From Propionivibrio sp. (GTDB lineage: Bacteria; Pseudomonadota; Gammaproteobacteria; Burkholderiales; Rhodocyclaceae), in assembly GCF_029255185.1 (NCBI RefSeq), contig NZ_JAPUVO010000134.1:1-52258 (forward strand): a DNA stretch of 52,258 bases, written 5' to 3'. Each line of letters opens with the position of its first letter. The stretch's first letter is position 1. The translations under genes and the position numbers were made by a program. Shown piece by piece: positions 8,128 through 20,083 of this stretch. The notes below the pieces were generated by a model, which saw only the letters and a program-made list of their open reading frames with translations, did not search any database and was not told the DNA's origin.

Positions 8128-8505
8128 TCAGTTGTTCCTGGCGCCCTGCACTACCCATTGCTTGAGTACCTCGATCTTGTCCTGGGGCATGGACGCCTTG
8201 CCGTGGGGCATTTTAATCGACGGATCGGCACGGCCTTCGACCAGCATGATGAGGACACTGCTCAGGCTGTCTCCGGGCTTGATAATGCTGCCAAACTTGG
8301 TGCCTTTCATCAGGCTTTCATGACTGGTCATGAGCAGGCCGCTCTTCGTGTAGCCATCACCACCCTCGACATGGCATTCCAGGCAGTACTGCTTGAGGAT
8401 GGGCTGGACATCCGCTTTGTAGCTGACCTCCCTTTGGCCGCAGGCGGCAAGAACAAATGTGACGGCAAAAAGGGCGCCGCCCCGCAAAATTCCGGTTTTC
8501 ATCAT
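8128..8505 (-). CDS. c-type cytochrome lipoprotein
   Basis: About 125 residues. The N-terminus has a lipoprotein signal (hydrophobic stretch ending LAAC, Cys at about residue 21). One haem-binding motif CLECH lies near residue 40 in VQPILKQYCLECH. A distal segment KMPHGKASMPQ could supply the Met ligand. The pattern resembles the short cytochrome domain common in planctomycete-type and proteobacterial electron carriers. The ATG at 8505 has GGGGA about 5 nt upstream. It lies upstream of the sigma operon on the same strand, with a 120-nt gap holding the candidate ECF promoter. Confidence 0.82.
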   Translation of the reverse strand: MMKTGILRGGALFAVTFVLAACGQREVSYKADVQPILKQYCLECHVEGGDGYTKSGLLMTSHESLMKGTKFGSIIKPGDSLSSVLIMLVEGRADPSIKMPHGKASMPQDKIEVLKQWVVQGARNN

Positions 8506-8583
8506 ACTGTCCCCTTCCAACGCGTCTGTTTTTCCAGCTATTATCCCCGCACACGACACGGCTGAAACGACACGGGGTCTTCG

Positions 8584-8609
8584 CCGCGTACTATAAACCT
8601 ACTACGCGG
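8584..8609. repeat. Inverted repeat upstream of the cytochrome gene
   Basis: CCGCGTA (8584-8590) and TACGCGG (8603-8609) form a perfect 7-bp inverted repeat, extending to 9 of 10 matches with one mismatch (CCGCGTACTA against CCGCGTAGTA). The A/T-rich centre contains TATAAA/TTTATA. It lies between the divergent cytochrome gene and mnmG, so it could be an operator for either; no protein can be assigned. Confidence 0.45.
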
Positions 8610-8827
8610 GAAAGCACCAGTCTCCTCCGCGATGACAAGTAGTCATTTGCTTGCCTTGCCTGAGAATTGTGCCCCTCGCTGACGCCCAACAAGTGCAGTG
8701 TCATGTATCGGACTCGATCACGACACTGCAGAAAGCAACGCCGAAAAGCAGCCGAAACCTGTTATTTTTCAGCGAATTGGCGTAGAATCCGCAGCCCTAC
8801 AGCATTCCCGGACTTCTCGGATTCCTT

Positions 8828-10750
8828 ATGCAGTTTCCTGACCGTTTCGACGTCATTGTGGTCGGTGGTGGCCACGCCGGCACCGAGGCCGCGCTCGCCA
8901 GTGCACGCATGGGCGCCAGAACACTGCTGCTGACACACAGCCTCGATACGCTGGGCGCGATGAGTTGCAACCCGTCGATCGGCGGCATTGGCAAGGGGCA
9001 TCTGGTCAAAGAGGTCGACGCACTCGGCGGCGCCATGGCTGCGGCTACCGACGAAGCCGGTATCCAGTTCCGCATCCTCAACGCCAGCAAGGGGCCCGCC
9101 GTGCGCGCGACCCGTGCGCAGGCTGATCGCGTGCTTTACCGCCAAGCCATCCGCAGCCGGCTTGAGAATCAGCCGAACCTGACCCTGTTTGCCCAGGCCT
9201 GCGACGATTTGATCGTCGAGGGCGATGCTGTGGTCGGAGCGGTGACCCAGCTTGGTGTCCGTTTTGCAGCGCGCAGCGTGGTGCTGACCGCCGGAACTTT
9301 TCTCAATGGCCTGATCCACGTTGGACTATCGAATACCTCTGGCGGCCGCATGGGCGATATGCCTTCGCTGTCGCTGGCCTTACGCCTGCGCGAGCTGCAA
9401 TTGCCGGCCGGGCGTCTGAAGACGGGGACGCCGCCGCGGCTGGACGGCAAGACGATCGATTTCTCGGTGATGGAAGAGCAGCACTCGGACAGTCCGCTGC
9501 CGGTATTTTCGCTCATCGGCAAGGCCAGCGCCCATCCGCGGCAGTTGCCCTGCTGGATCACCAGTACCAATGAGCAGACGCACGACATCATCCGCGCCAA
9601 CCTCGACCGTTCGCCAATGTATACCGGAGTCATCGAAGGTGCCGGGCCGCGCTACTGCCCGTCGATTGAAGACAAGATTCATCGCTTTGCCGCCAAAAAC
9701 AGCCACCACGTCTTCCTTGAACCGGAGGGGTTGACGACGCACGAGATCTACCCAAACGGGATTTCAACGAGCCTGCCTTTCGACGTGCAGCTAGCCCTTG
9801 TGCGTTCGATGCGCGGCCTTGAGAACTGCCACATTCTGCGCCCTGGCTACGCCATCGAATATGATTATTTCGATCCGTGCGGCCTCAAGGCATCGTTTGA
9901 AACCAAGGCCATACGTGGACTCTTTTTCGCCGGGCAGATCAACGGCACGACCGGCTATGAAGAAGCCGCTGCGCAGGGCCTGCTGGCCGGTGCCAATGCC
10001 GCCTTGCAGGCGCAAGACAAGGCGGCGTGGACGCCGCGGCGCGACGAGGCCTATCTGGGCGTCCTGGTTGACGACCTGATCACGCGTGGAGTTTCCGAGC
10101 CCTATCGGATGTTTACCAGCCGTGCCGAATTCCGTCTTTCCCTGCGCGAGGATAACGCCGACATGCGCCTGACCGAGCACGGTCGCTGCCTGGGTCTGGT
10201 CGATGAGGCGCGCTGGGCGGCCTTCTGCGACAAGCGCGAGGCAATCGCCCGTGAACAGGAAAGACTGAAGTCGACCTGGGTGCACCCGTCCAGAGTATCG
10301 GTCGAAGCCGTGACGCGCGTGCTCGGCCAGCCAATTGAGCGCGAATACACGCTGTACGATCTGTTGCGGCGACCTGGCGTGAACTATTCGGCACTGATCA
10401 GCCTACGCTTGGGCGCAGATGAAAGAGCGGGCGAAACTGAGGCCGGCGTGGCCGACCCCCTGGTCGCCGAACAGGTCGAAATTCAGGCCAAATATCAGGG
10501 CTATATCGACCGCCAGGCCGATGAGGTAGCGAGGAATCTCGGCAGTGAAGAGACGCGTCTGCCCGAGACCATTGACTATGGCCGGATTGGCGGCCTGTCC
10601 ATCGAGATTCAGCAGAAGTTGATCCGCCACCAACCGGAGACCATCGGTCAGGCTTCGCGGATTCAGGGAATGACGCCGGCGGCAATTTCAATATTGCTCG
10701 TCCATCTCAAACGCGGCGGCCTTGATGCGGCACACAGGACGACGGCATGA
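8828..10750 (+). CDS. mnmG: tRNA uridine-5-carboxymethylaminomethyl modification enzyme, MnmG subunit
   Basis: 640 residues, the normal length. With MnmE it installs the cmnm5/mnm5 modification on U34 of several tRNAs, using FAD and NADH. The FAD-binding start is [20 protein letters not shown]. Further family segments are [83 protein letters not shown] and the C-terminal [21 protein letters not shown]. It is the first gene of the mnmG-rsmG-parA-parB cluster and overlaps rsmG by 4 nt. Confidence 0.98.
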   Translation: MQFPDRFDVIVVGGGHAGTEAALASARMGARTLLLTHSLDTLGAMSCNPSIGGIGKGHLVKEVDALGGAMAAATDEAGIQFRILNASKGPAVRATRAQADRVLYRQAIRSRLENQPNLTLFAQACDDLIVEGDAVVGAVTQLGVRFAARSVVLTAGTFLNGLIHVGLSNTSGGRMGDMPSLSLALRLRELQLPAGRLKTGTPPRLDGKTIDFSVMEEQHSDSPLPVFSLIGKASAHPRQLPCWITSTNEQTHDIIRANLDRSPMYTGVIEGAGPRYCPSIEDKIHRFAAKNSHHVFLEPEGLTTHEIYPNGISTSLPFDVQLALVRSMRGLENCHILRPGYAIEYDYFDPCGLKASFETKAIRGLFFAGQINGTTGYEEAAAQGLLAGANAALQAQDKAAWTPRRDEAYLGVLVDDLITRGVSEPYRMFTSRAEFRLSLREDNADMRLTEHGRCLGLVDEARWAAFCDKREAIAREQERLKSTWVHPSRVSVEAVTRVLGQPIEREYTLYDLLRRPGVNYSALISLRLGADERAGETEAGVADPLVAEQVEIQAKYQGYIDRQADEVARNLGSEETRLPETIDYGRIGGLSIEIQQKLIRHQPETIGQASRIQGMTPAAISILLVHLKRGGLDAAHRTTA

Positions 10751-11394
10751 GTCAAGCGCTGCTACTTCAACAGGGACTGGGCGACCTAGGCCTTGTCCTG
10801 CCGCTGGCCGCGCAGGAAAAACTACTTGCCTACGCGGCCCTGCTCTACAAGTGGAACAAGACCTACAGCCTGACCGCGCTGCGCGAACAGGACAAAGCGG
10901 TTAGCCATCACCTACTCGATTCGCTGGCCGTGCTGCCTTTTGTTCCTTTGGGACACCTGCTTGATGTCGGCAGCGGCGGTGGCATGCCAGGGATTCCCCT
11001 GGCCATCGCCCATCCGGATTTGCGCGTGACCCTGGTTGACAGCAATTCGAAAAAGGCGGCTTTCCTGCGGCAAGCAGTGATTGAATTGGCCTTGCCCAAT
11101 ATTTCCGTTCACTGCGGACGAGTCGAACAGTATCATCCGCTGCATGGCTTTGTGGCGATTACGTCGCGAGCATTTTCCGAACTGGCTGACTTTGTCGATC
11201 TGACACAGCATTTGCTCAGCGCCGACGGGCGCTGGCTGGCCATGAAAGGGATCTGGCCGCACGCTGAAATTGTTCGCCTCCCGGAAACTGTCGTAGTCGA
11301 TGCTGTGCATCAACTGGCGGTGCCGGGTGTGGACGGGGAGCGGCACCTGGTGGTCTTGAGTCGTAGCGACGCACGGCGTCAAGGGGAGAGTTGA
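10747..11394 (+). CDS. rsmG: 16S rRNA (guanine-527-N7)-methyltransferase
   Basis: 215 residues, matching RsmG (GidB), which makes m7G527 in 16S rRNA. The N-terminal part contains [19 protein letters not shown]. The SAM site is [22 protein letters not shown] followed by [16 protein letters not shown], and [12 protein letters not shown] is the conserved segment after motif IV. It starts inside the mnmG stop (ATGA) and ends one base before the TTG that could begin parA, so the three genes are translationally coupled. Confidence 0.97.
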   Translation: MSQALLLQQGLGDLGLVLPLAAQEKLLAYAALLYKWNKTYSLTALREQDKAVSHHLLDSLAVLPFVPLGHLLDVGSGGGMPGIPLAIAHPDLRVTLVDSNSKKAAFLRQAVIELALPNISVHCGRVEQYHPLHGFVAITSRAFSELADFVDLTQHLLSADGRWLAMKGIWPHAEIVRLPETVVVDAVHQLAVPGVDGERHLVVLSRSDARRQGES

Positions 11395-11398
11395 GTTG

Positions 11399-12196
11399 GT
11401 GAAAATACTGGCAGTGACCAACCAGAAGGGCGGCGTTGGCAAAACGACGACAGCGGTCAACCTGTCCGCCTGTCTGGCCGCCCTCGGGCAGCGCGTGCTG
11501 ATGATCGACCTCGACCCACAGGGCAATGCCACGACCGGTTGCGGCGTCGTCAAGCGCGTGGCGCTACCGACTGTGTACCAGATTCTGATCGGCCGCTCGA
11601 CGCTCGCCGAAGCGTTGATTCACACCGATTTCGGTTTTGACATTCTTCCCGCCAATCGTGAACTGGCCGGTGCCGAGGTCGACCTGATCGAGATGGACGG
11701 CCGTGAGTACCGTCTGCGCGATGCCCTGGCTCCGGCGCTGAATGACTATGATTTCATCCTGATGGACTGCCCGCCGGCATTGAACATGTTGACCGTCAAC
11801 GGACTGGTCGCGGCGCAAGCGGTGATGATCCCGATGCAGTGCGAATACTACGCGCTGGAAGGGCTGACCGATCTCGTTGCCACACTCAAGAAAGTACGCG
11901 CCAACCTCAATTCGAAACTCGAAATCGAGGGGTTGCTACGGACCCTGTTTGATCCACGTTCAACCCTGACACAGCAGGTCTCGGGCGAACTGGTCAATCA
12001 CTTTGGTAGCAAGGTCTATTGCACCATCATTCCGCGTAACGTGCGTCTGGCTGAAGCGCCATCCTACGGCAAACCGGTGATTGCCTTTGATCGGGTCTCC
12101 AAAGGCGCCCAGGCGTACATGGCACTGGCGCAGGAAATGCTGGATCGACGCGATGGAATCGCGCTTTCCGAGACCGAACAAGGAGCAACACAATGA
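11399..12196 (+). CDS. parA: Chromosome partitioning ATPase ParA (Soj)
   Basis: About 265 residues. It is a deviant Walker-A ATPase; NQKGGVGKTTTAVNLSACL begins near residue 8, then MIDLDPQGNATTGCG and FILMDCPPALNMLTVNGL (Walker B region) follow. ParA binds DNA non-specifically in the ATP form and moves ParB-parS complexes. I prefer the GTG at 11399 (VKILAVTNQKGG) with GGGGAG upstream; the TTG at 11396 adds one residue. The last base pairs overlap parB (ATGA), the normal operon arrangement. Confidence 0.96.
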   Translation: MKILAVTNQKGGVGKTTTAVNLSACLAALGQRVLMIDLDPQGNATTGCGVVKRVALPTVYQILIGRSTLAEALIHTDFGFDILPANRELAGAEVDLIEMDGREYRLRDALAPALNDYDFILMDCPPALNMLTVNGLVAAQAVMIPMQCEYYALEGLTDLVATLKKVRANLNSKLEIEGLLRTLFDPRSTLTQQVSGELVNHFGSKVYCTIIPRNVRLAEAPSYGKPVIAFDRVSKGAQAYMALAQEMLDRRDGIALSETEQGATQ

Positions 12197-13035
12197 AACT
12201 GAAAGGGCTTGGCCGCGGTCTTGATGCGTTATTGGCTGGCAACGAAACGCAGGGCAAGGAACAGCAACGTGCGTTGCCGGTGGGCCAACTGCAACCGGGG
12301 AAATACCAGCCGCGCACCCAGATGGACAGCGCTTCGCTTGAAGAATTAGCCGCCTCGATTCGAGTACAAGGCCTGATGCAGCCCATCCTCGTCCGTCCAC
12401 TGGGCGATCTAGCAGACCGGTTTGAAATTGTCGCCGGAGAACGTCGCTGGCGTGCCGCCCAGATGGCCGGGCTGACCGAGGTGGCGACCCTGATCCGCGA
12501 AATTCCGGATGAATCGGCGCTGGCCATGGCGCTAATCGAGAATATCCAACGCGAAAATCTCAATCCGCTCGAAGAGGCACAGGGTTTGCAACGTCTGATT
12601 GATGAGTTTTCAATGACCCATCAGCAAGCGGCCGATGCCGTGGGCCGTTCGCGCCCAGCGGCGTCGAATCTCCTGCGACTATTGCAACTGGCTACACCAG
12701 TACAGGAATTGTTGATGCATGGGCAAATTGACATGGGTCATGCCCGCGCCCTCTTGCCTTTGTCCGGCGCGCTGCAAATTCAGCTCGCCCAGCGCGTGGT
12801 ACACAAGGGCCTGTCGGTACGCGATGCTGAGCGGCTGGCTCAGCAGGCTCTAAAGACTCCGAAAGAGCCTGAAGCCAAAAAACCTGATCGTGATGTTCTG
12901 CGCTTGCAGGAGGAACTTTCCGATTTTCTCGGAGCGCAGGTGGAAATTCGCACCAACCGGAAGGGTGCCGGAAAAATACAGATTGAATTTGGCGATCTCG
13001 ATCAGTTGGAAGGAATCCTGCAACGGATGCGCTAA
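12193..13035 (+). CDS. parB: Chromosome partitioning protein ParB (Spo0J)
   Basis: 280 residues. The N-terminus KGLGRGLDALL is the ParA-stimulating peptide. The CTPase/ParB-N domain has LQPGKYQPR, GLMQPILVRP and the arginine patch GERRWRAAQMAGL. The ENIQRENLNPLEEAQGLQRL segment and the helix-turn-helix TQQQAADAVGRSR-like HQQAADAVGRSRPAASNLLRL follow. The C-terminal domain dimerises. The protein loads on parS and spreads along DNA. No perfect parS sequence was noticed in this window. It follows parA with a 4-nt overlap and is followed by the atp promoter. Confidence 0.97.
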   Translation: MKLKGLGRGLDALLAGNETQGKEQQRALPVGQLQPGKYQPRTQMDSASLEELAASIRVQGLMQPILVRPLGDLADRFEIVAGERRWRAAQMAGLTEVATLIREIPDESALAMALIENIQRENLNPLEEAQGLQRLIDEFSMTHQQAADAVGRSRPAASNLLRLLQLATPVQELLMHGQIDMGHARALLPLSGALQIQLAQRVVHKGLSVRDAERLAQQALKTPKEPEAKKPDRDVLRLQEELSDFLGAQVEIRTNRKGAGKIQIEFGDLDQLEGILQRMR

Positions 13036-13051
13036 TCTGCGCCAATTTCAA

Positions 13052-13080
13052 TTGACATAAACCATCGAAAGTTTTACAGT
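13052..13080 (+). promoter_or_regulatory. Sigma-70 promoter of the atp operon
   Basis: A perfect -35 TTGACA (13052-13057), a 17-nt spacer and the -10 TACAGT (13075-13080, 4 of 6 consensus). It begins 16 nt after the parB stop and lies 41 nt before the atpI start. It gives the ATP synthase genes a strong promoter separate from the par genes. Confidence 0.8.
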
Positions 13081-13120
13081 AGACCGGATACCCTGCAGCG
13101 GACTGTTTTTCATCTTTCTC

Positions 13121-13462
13121 ATGTTCAGAGCTATCCTTCTGCAGGCAGGGGCGGTAATAATTACAGCGTCAGTAGCTGGTTTCTTCGCAGGAACGCGGGG
13201 GGCGGTGTCGGCAGCACTGGGCGGGGTGGCGTGTGCTCTCCCCAACTTCTTGTTTGCCTTGCGCCTGAAGCTCGCGGCTAATCGCCCCGGAGCATCCTAC
13301 CTGGCTAATTTTTTTCTCGGCGAATTCGTCAAGATTGCTGCGACAGTTGGTTTGCTGGTTTTTATCGTGAGAGAGTACGCCGATCTGCACTGGCCTTCCA
13401 TGCTGATCGGACTGGGGCTTGCTTTGCAAGCAGGTTTTTTAGCTTTTTGGAAAAAGTCCTGA
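13121..13462 (+). CDS. atpI: ATP synthase subunit I
   Basis: 113 residues with four predicted membrane helices, near residues 3-22, 25-45, 57-80 and 87-108. Segments typical of AtpI are ASVAGFFAGTRGAVSAALGG, SYLANFFLGEFVKIAATVGL and the C-terminal Trp-Lys-Lys-Ser. AtpI helps assemble the c-ring. It overlaps the region just before atpB, and the ATG of atpB lies 2 nt after its stop codon. It is the first gene behind the promoter at 13052-13080. Confidence 0.88.
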   Translation: MFRAILLQAGAVIITASVAGFFAGTRGAVSAALGGVACALPNFLFALRLKLAANRPGASYLANFFLGEFVKIAATVGLLVFIVREYADLHWPSMLIGLGLALQAGFLAFWKKS

Positions 13463-13464
13463 TC

Positions 13465-14334
13465 ATGGTTACTGGTCACGAAGCTGCGGCAAACGCTCCC
13501 AACGCTGGCGAATACGTCGTCCACCATCTAACGCAGTTGAATACCACCGGACATGTGCAGTCATCGATTGTTGACTTTGGCATCATTAACCTCGATACCG
13601 TTTTCTTTTCGCTCCTGATGGGCGTGCTGGGCTTGTTCCTGATGATGCGCGTAGTCAGGGAGGTGACTTCAGGCGTTCCCGGACGTGGCCAAGCAGCCCT
13701 CGAAGTTCTGATTGAGATGGTGGCCAATCAGGCCAAGTCGATTGTGCACAGCGAGCAGTCGCGTAAATTTGTTGCACCGCTGGCGCTGACCGTGTTTGTC
13801 TGGGTGTTCCTGATGAACTCGATGGACTTCCTGCCGGTTGATCTGCTGCCTTGGATGTGGCAGACCCTGACTGGGAATCCACACGCCTACCTGCGCGTAG
13901 TGCCGACGGCGGATCTGAACGGAACGCTCGGCATGTCGGTCAGCGTGCTGCTTCTCTGCTTCTGGTACAACATCAAGATCAAGGGCCTGGGCGGCTGGGT
14001 GCACGAACTCTTTACAGCCCCGTTTGGTAACCATCCGCTGCTCTATATCCCGAACTTTCTGATGCAGATGATTGAGTTTCTGGCCAAGACCGTCTCGCAT
14101 GGCATGCGTCTGTTCGGCAACATGTACGCTGGCGAACTGCTGTTCATGCTGATCGCTCTGATGGGTGCGGCCTATGGCGGATCGGCGGGTCTGACCGGAC
14201 CTCTGTTATGGATCGGTCACGTGATTGCCGGTACCGGGTGGGCGCTTTTCCATATCTTTATTGTCGTGCTGCAAGCCTTTATCTTCATGATGCTGACGCT
14301 GGTGTATATCGGCCAGGCGCACGAAGGGCATTAG
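13465..14334 (+). CDS. atpB: ATP synthase Fo subunit a
   Basis: About 289 residues, membrane protein with five to six helices. The essential arginine of the proton path is in SHGMRLFGNMYAGELLFML. The C-terminal helix reads LQAFIFMMLTLVYIGQAHEGH, as in proteobacterial AtpB. The start MVTGHEAA is preferred over the upstream in-frame ATG at 13447, which lies inside atpI. Subunit a provides the two half-channels next to the c-ring. Confidence 0.97.
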   Translation: MVTGHEAAANAPNAGEYVVHHLTQLNTTGHVQSSIVDFGIINLDTVFFSLLMGVLGLFLMMRVVREVTSGVPGRGQAALEVLIEMVANQAKSIVHSEQSRKFVAPLALTVFVWVFLMNSMDFLPVDLLPWMWQTLTGNPHAYLRVVPTADLNGTLGMSVSVLLLCFWYNIKIKGLGGWVHELFTAPFGNHPLLYIPNFLMQMIEFLAKTVSHGMRLFGNMYAGELLFMLIALMGAAYGGSAGLTGPLLWIGHVIAGTGWALFHIFIVVLQAFIFMMLTLVYIGQAHEGH

Positions 14335-14343
14335 GCGAAATAA

Positions 14344-14643
<300 letters not shown>

Positions 14644-14682
14644 TCGGACATCTCCCATCAACCTTTCAGAGGGAAGATAACC

Positions 14683-15153
14683 GTGAATCTGAACGCAACT
14701 CTGGTCGCCCAGATCGTTGTGTTCTTCATTCTGGCGTGGTTCACGATGAAGTTCGTGTGGCCGCCCATCATGAAGGCGCTCGACGAACGCGCGACAAAGA
14801 TCGCCGATGGCCTCGCTGCTGCTGAACGTGGGAAGCAGAGTCTGGATCTCGCCTCCAAACGCTCGGCTGAAACCCTGCGCGAGGGTAAGGAAAAAGTGGC
14901 TGAGGTTCTGGCACAGGCTGAAAAGCGCGCATTGCATATCATCGAGGCAGCCACGGTTCAGGCTAGGCTGGAAGCCGACAAGGTTGTTGCCGGGGCCAAG
15001 GCTGAGATCGAGCAGGAAGCTGCCCGCGTCCGAGAGTCACTGCGTGAACGTGTCGCCGAACTGGCCGTCGCTGGCGCCGAGAAGATTCTGCGCCGCGAGG
15101 TCGATGCCAAGGTGCATGCCGACATGTTAGCTTCGATCAAACAGGACCTGTAA
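14683..15153 (+). CDS. atpF: ATP synthase Fo subunit b
   Basis: 156 residues starting at a GTG with GAGGGA upstream. A single N-terminal membrane helix (residues 6-26, [20 protein letters not shown]) is followed by a long charged coiled coil with [20 protein letters not shown] and [20 protein letters not shown]. The b dimer is the peripheral stalk joining Fo to F1 through delta. The length equals that of E. coli AtpF (156). Confidence 0.97.
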   Translation: MNLNATLVAQIVVFFILAWFTMKFVWPPIMKALDERATKIADGLAAAERGKQSLDLASKRSAETLREGKEKVAEVLAQAEKRALHIIEAATVQARLEADKVVAGAKAEIEQEAARVRESLRERVAELAVAGAEKILRREVDAKVHADMLASIKQDL

Positions 15154-15158
15154 CGCTC

Positions 15159-15695
15159 ATGGCTGAATCCGTCACCATCGCTCGTCCCTATGCGCAGGCA
15201 GTATTTCGCCTGGCGCTGGAAAGTAAGGCGCTGGCGGCCTGGTCGGATCGATTGCAGCGGCTTGCTGCCATCGCGCAAGACGCCGAAATGACCAGGGTCG
15301 TTGGTAATCCGAAGTTTTCCGCAGGGCAGGTCGCTGATCTGTTTGTTTCACTCTCCGGTGAAGCCGGCAACCAAGAACTGGCCTCTTTTGTTGGCATCCT
15401 GGCCGAGAACGAACGGCTCGACGTCCTGGCGCAAATCCAGGAAATCTACGAGCAACTCAAGAGCGCAGAAGAGGGAGTCAAGGACGCGGTGCTTACCAGC
15501 GCCTATCCTCTCGACGCTGCACAACTGAAAAATCTGACGAGCCAGCTTGAAGCCCATTTTGGCAGCAAACTCCAGCCTCATGTCGAGGTGGACGCCGCGC
15601 TGATTGGTGGAATCAAGGTGGCGGTAGGTGACCAGGTCCTCGACGCTTCCGTCCGCGGCAAGCTTGAGGCAATGGCCACGGCGCTTAAGAATTAG
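15159..15695 (+). CDS. atpH: ATP synthase F1 subunit delta
   Basis: 178 residues, the usual length. Family segments are TIARPYAQAVFRLA at the start, the internal EEGVKDAVLTSAYPLD and the conserved C-terminal VDAALIGGIKVAVGDQVLDASVRGKLEAM. Delta sits on top of the alpha3-beta3 hexamer and holds the b stalk. Five nucleotides separate it from atpF, and AGGAG of the next gene overlaps its stop. Confidence 0.97.
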   Translation: MAESVTIARPYAQAVFRLALESKALAAWSDRLQRLAAIAQDAEMTRVVGNPKFSAGQVADLFVSLSGEAGNQELASFVGILAENERLDVLAQIQEIYEQLKSAEEGVKDAVLTSAYPLDAAQLKNLTSQLEAHFGSKLQPHVEVDAALIGGIKVAVGDQVLDASVRGKLEAMATALKN

Positions 15696-15704
15696 GAGAA
15701 ATTC

Positions 15705-17243
15705 ATGCAATTGAATCCGTCCGAGATCAGTGAACTGATCAAGAGCAAGATTCAGAATCTGGATGTAGGCGCGCAAACCCGTACACAGGGTACCGTCGTC
15801 TCGGTGACTGACGGCATTTGCCGGGTGCACGGCCTAGCTGACGTGATGCAGGGTGAAATGCTCGAATTTCCGGGAGGCGCCTTCGGCATGGCGCTCAACC
15901 TCGAGCGTGACTCGGTGGGCGCAGTGATTTTGGGCGAATACGAACAGATCACCGAAGGCGATATCGTCAAGACAACCGGTCGCATCCTTGAAGTTCCGGT
16001 CGGGCCAGAGTTGCTTGGGCGTGTGGTCAACTCGCTCGGCCAGCCGATTGACGGCATGGGACCGATCAACGCCAAGCTGACTGACAAGATCGAAAAGGTC
16101 GCTCCGGGCGTCATCTGGCGTAAATCGGTTTCACAACCGGTGCAGACCGGTCTGAAGTCAATTGATGCGATGGTTCCAATCGGTCGCGGCCAACGCGAAC
16201 TGATCATTGGTGACCGTCAAACCGGTAAGACCGCGGTAGCCATTGATACCATCATCAATCAAAAGGGCAAGGACCTGATCTGCATTTACGTGGCGATCGG
16301 CCAAAAAGCCTCAACTGTCGCCAACGTCCTGCGCCGTCTGGAAGAACACGGCGCGATGCATTACACCATCATCGTCGCCGCAACCGCTGCCGAATCGGCG
16401 GCGTTGCAGTACATCGCCCCATATTCGGGCTGCACGATGGGGGAATACTTCCGTGATCGCGGCCAGGACGCGCTGATCATTTATGACGATCTGACCAAGC
16501 AGGCTTGGGCCTATCGTCAGGTCTCATTGCTGCTGCGTCGTCCGCCGGGTCGTGAAGCGTATCCGGGTGACATCTTTTATCTGCACTCCCGCCTGCTGGA
16601 GCGCGCCGCGCGTGTTTCTGAAGCCTGGGTCGAGAAGTTCACCAACGGCGAAGTCAAGGGCAAGACCGGTTCGCTGACTGCCCTGCCGATCATCGAAACG
16701 CAAGCTGGCGACGTTTCGGCCTTCGTCCCGACCAACGTCATTTCGATTACCGACGGCCAGATATTCCTCGACACCGACCTCTTCAACTCCGGTGTCCGGC
16801 CCGCCATCGATGCCGGCATTTCGGTGTCGCGCGTCGGTGGCGCAGCTCAGACCAAGGTCATCAAGAAGCTCGGTGGCGGCGTGCGGCTGGCGCTCGCCCA
16901 GTATCGCGAACTGGCAGCCTTTGCGCAGTTTGCATCGGATCTGGACGAAGCGACACGCAAGCAACTCGAGCGCGGCCGTCTGGTCACCGAATTGATGAAA
17001 CAGCAGCAATATTCGCCGATGGCGATTGCCGCAATGTCGATCACCCTGCACGCGGTCAACAAGGGCTTCTTCGACGATGTCGCGGTAAAAAAAGCGCTTG
17101 AAGTCGAGAAGCATATGCATGACTTCGTCAAGGAAAAATACGCCGGCCTCATCAACAAGATTGAGACGAGCAAAGAACTTGATGCTGACGCTGAGCATGA
17201 GCTCACCAAGGCGATCGAGGAGTTCAAGGCCACGCTGGCCTGA
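15705..17243 (+). CDS. atpA: ATP synthase F1 subunit alpha
   Basis: 512 residues. Non-catalytic nucleotide-binding subunit with P-loop [14 protein letters not shown] near residues 169-182, [25 protein letters not shown], and the signature region [17 protein letters not shown]. The N-terminal [16 protein letters not shown] docks delta. It is the normal length for a beta-proteobacterium. The AGGAG ribosome site lies at the atpH stop. Confidence 0.99.
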   Translation: MQLNPSEISELIKSKIQNLDVGAQTRTQGTVVSVTDGICRVHGLADVMQGEMLEFPGGAFGMALNLERDSVGAVILGEYEQITEGDIVKTTGRILEVPVGPELLGRVVNSLGQPIDGMGPINAKLTDKIEKVAPGVIWRKSVSQPVQTGLKSIDAMVPIGRGQRELIIGDRQTGKTAVAIDTIINQKGKDLICIYVAIGQKASTVANVLRRLEEHGAMHYTIIVAATAAESAALQYIAPYSGCTMGEYFRDRGQDALIIYDDLTKQAWAYRQVSLLLRRPPGREAYPGDIFYLHSRLLERAARVSEAWVEKFTNGEVKGKTGSLTALPIIETQAGDVSAFVPTNVISITDGQIFLDTDLFNSGVRPAIDAGISVSRVGGAAQTKVIKKLGGGVRLALAQYRELAAFAQFASDLDEATRKQLERGRLVTELMKQQQYSPMAIAAMSITLHAVNKGFFDDVAVKKALEVEKHMHDFVKEKYAGLINKIETSKELDADAEHELTKAIEEFKATLA

Positions 17244-17261
17244 TCGATCAAGGAGATTGCC

Positions 17262-18128
17262 ATGGCGAGCGGCAAGGAAATACGCAACAAGATCAAGAGC
17301 GTCGAAAGTACGCGCAAGATCACCAAGGCCATGGAGATGGTGGCCGCATCGAAAATGCGCAAGGCGCAAGATCGGATGCACGCTGCCCGCCCCTACGGCG
17401 AGAAAATCAGGCGTGTTGCCGGCAATCTGTCCCATGCACTGACCGATTACAGCCATCCTTTCCTGCTCAAGCGAGAGGAAGCGAAGGCCGTCGGTTTGAT
17501 CACCGTAACGTCTGACAAGGGGCTGTGCGGGGGGCTGAATACCAATATCCTGCGTCTGGCTCTGAGTCGAATGAAAGAGTGGGACGCCGAGGGCAAGACG
17601 CTTCAGGTCACCGCCATCGGCAACAAGGGGCTTGGCTTCATGATGCGCAGCGGCGCCAATCTGGTGTCGCAGGTGGTGGCTCTGGGCGATACGCCGCATC
17701 TGGAAAAACTTATTGGGCCGGCCAAGGTTCAACTCGACGCCTACATCCGGGGTGAAATCGACGTCCTGTATATTGCCTATAACCGTTTCGTCAATACCAT
17801 GAAGCAGGAACCGGTTATTGAGCAGTTGCTGCCGTTGTCCGGCGATCTGGTCGGGAGCAACAGCCGCAATCGCTGGGACTACATCTACGAGCCGGATGCC
17901 CAGGCGGTGATCGATGACCTTCTGGTACGCTACGTCGAGGCTTTGCTGTACCAGGCAGTCGCCGAGAATATGGCGTCCGAGCAGAGCGCGCGCATGGTGG
18001 CCATGAAGTCAGCTTCTGACAACGCCAAGGACGTCATTGGTGAACTCAAGCTGGTATACAACAAGGCCCGCCAGGCAGCAATCACCAAAGAGCTTTCCGA
18101 AATTGTCAGTGGCGCAGCGGCTGTCTGA
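17262..18128 (+). CDS. atpG: ATP synthase F1 subunit gamma
   Basis: 288 residues. The rotor shaft: N-terminal helix [24 protein letters not shown], middle domain with [20 protein letters not shown], and the C-terminal helix with [32 protein letters not shown] (broken here only for length). Both termini form the coiled coil inside alpha3-beta3. AAGGAG precedes the ATG. Located 18 nt after atpA. Confidence 0.98.
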   Translation: MASGKEIRNKIKSVESTRKITKAMEMVAASKMRKAQDRMHAARPYGEKIRRVAGNLSHALTDYSHPFLLKREEAKAVGLITVTSDKGLCGGLNTNILRLALSRMKEWDAEGKTLQVTAIGNKGLGFMMRSGANLVSQVVALGDTPHLEKLIGPAKVQLDAYIRGEIDVLYIAYNRFVNTMKQEPVIEQLLPLSGDLVGSNSRNRWDYIYEPDAQAVIDDLLVRYVEALLYQAVAENMASEQSARMVAMKSASDNAKDVIGELKLVYNKARQAAITKELSEIVSGAAAV

Positions 18129-19565
<1,437 letters not shown>

Positions 19566-19627
19566 GCTCAATCCATAGCGGCGTCGTGTTCCAGGCTGGC
19601 ACGCGACCCGCATAGGGGAAAAAAAGC

Positions 19628-20050
19628 ATGCCACTCAGAGTCCATGTTGACGTTGTCAGTGCCGAGGAACTTATTTTCTCCGGCGAGACTGACTTCGCGG
19701 TGTTTCCCGGCGAAGCCGGTGAGTTGGGCATCTATCCGCGTCACACACCCTTGTTGACCCGGATCAAGCCAGGTACGGTGCGTTTGAAAATCCCGGATCG
19801 CGAAGAGTACGAACTCGTCTATGTTTCCGGTGGCGTGCTGGAAGTGCAGCCGACGTTAATTACCCTGCTGGCTGACACGGCGATTCGTGCCCACGATCTG
19901 GACGAGGCAAAATCTATTGAAGCCAAGCGGCGCGCAGAAGAGGCACTGAAGAACCGCGACGCCGATGTCAGCTATGCTGCCGCTGAGGCGGAACTGGCGC
20001 AAGCGGTCGCCCAGTTGCAGACGATCAAGAGAATACGCAACCGGCATTGA
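19628..20050 (+). CDS. atpC: ATP synthase F1 subunit epsilon
   Basis: 140 residues. The N-terminal beta-sandwich contains [18 protein letters not shown] and [23 protein letters not shown]. The C-terminal helical hairpin (about residues 90-138) can inhibit ATP hydrolysis by inserting into F1. It is the last gene of the atp operon, 62 nt after atpD. A hairpin follows 15 nt after the stop. Confidence 0.97.
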   Translation: MPLRVHVDVVSAEELIFSGETDFAVFPGEAGELGIYPRHTPLLTRIKPGTVRLKIPDREEYELVYVSGGVLEVQPTLITLLADTAIRAHDLDEAKSIEAKRRAEEALKNRDADVSYAAAEAELAQAVAQLQTIKRIRNRH

Positions 20051-20065
20051 TTGATCTGCGCCCGG

Positions 20066-20083
20066 TCTGATTCACGAATCAGA
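20066..20083. terminator. Hairpin between atpC and the convergent SDR gene
   Basis: TCTGATTC (20066-20073) and GAATCAGA (20076-20083) form a perfect 8-bp inverted repeat 15 nt after the atpC stop; its end overlaps the final codons of the convergent SDR gene. There is no U-tract on either strand, so intrinsic termination would be weak. It may only mark or stabilise the 3' end. Confidence 0.35.

Noticed and set aside
12193-13120. parS site near parAB
   Set aside because: No sequence close to TGTTTCACGTGAAACA was noticed by eye; absence is not proven.
16524-17732. 402-codon frame antisense to atpA and atpG
   Set aside because: Both ATP synthase genes are certain and occupy the region.
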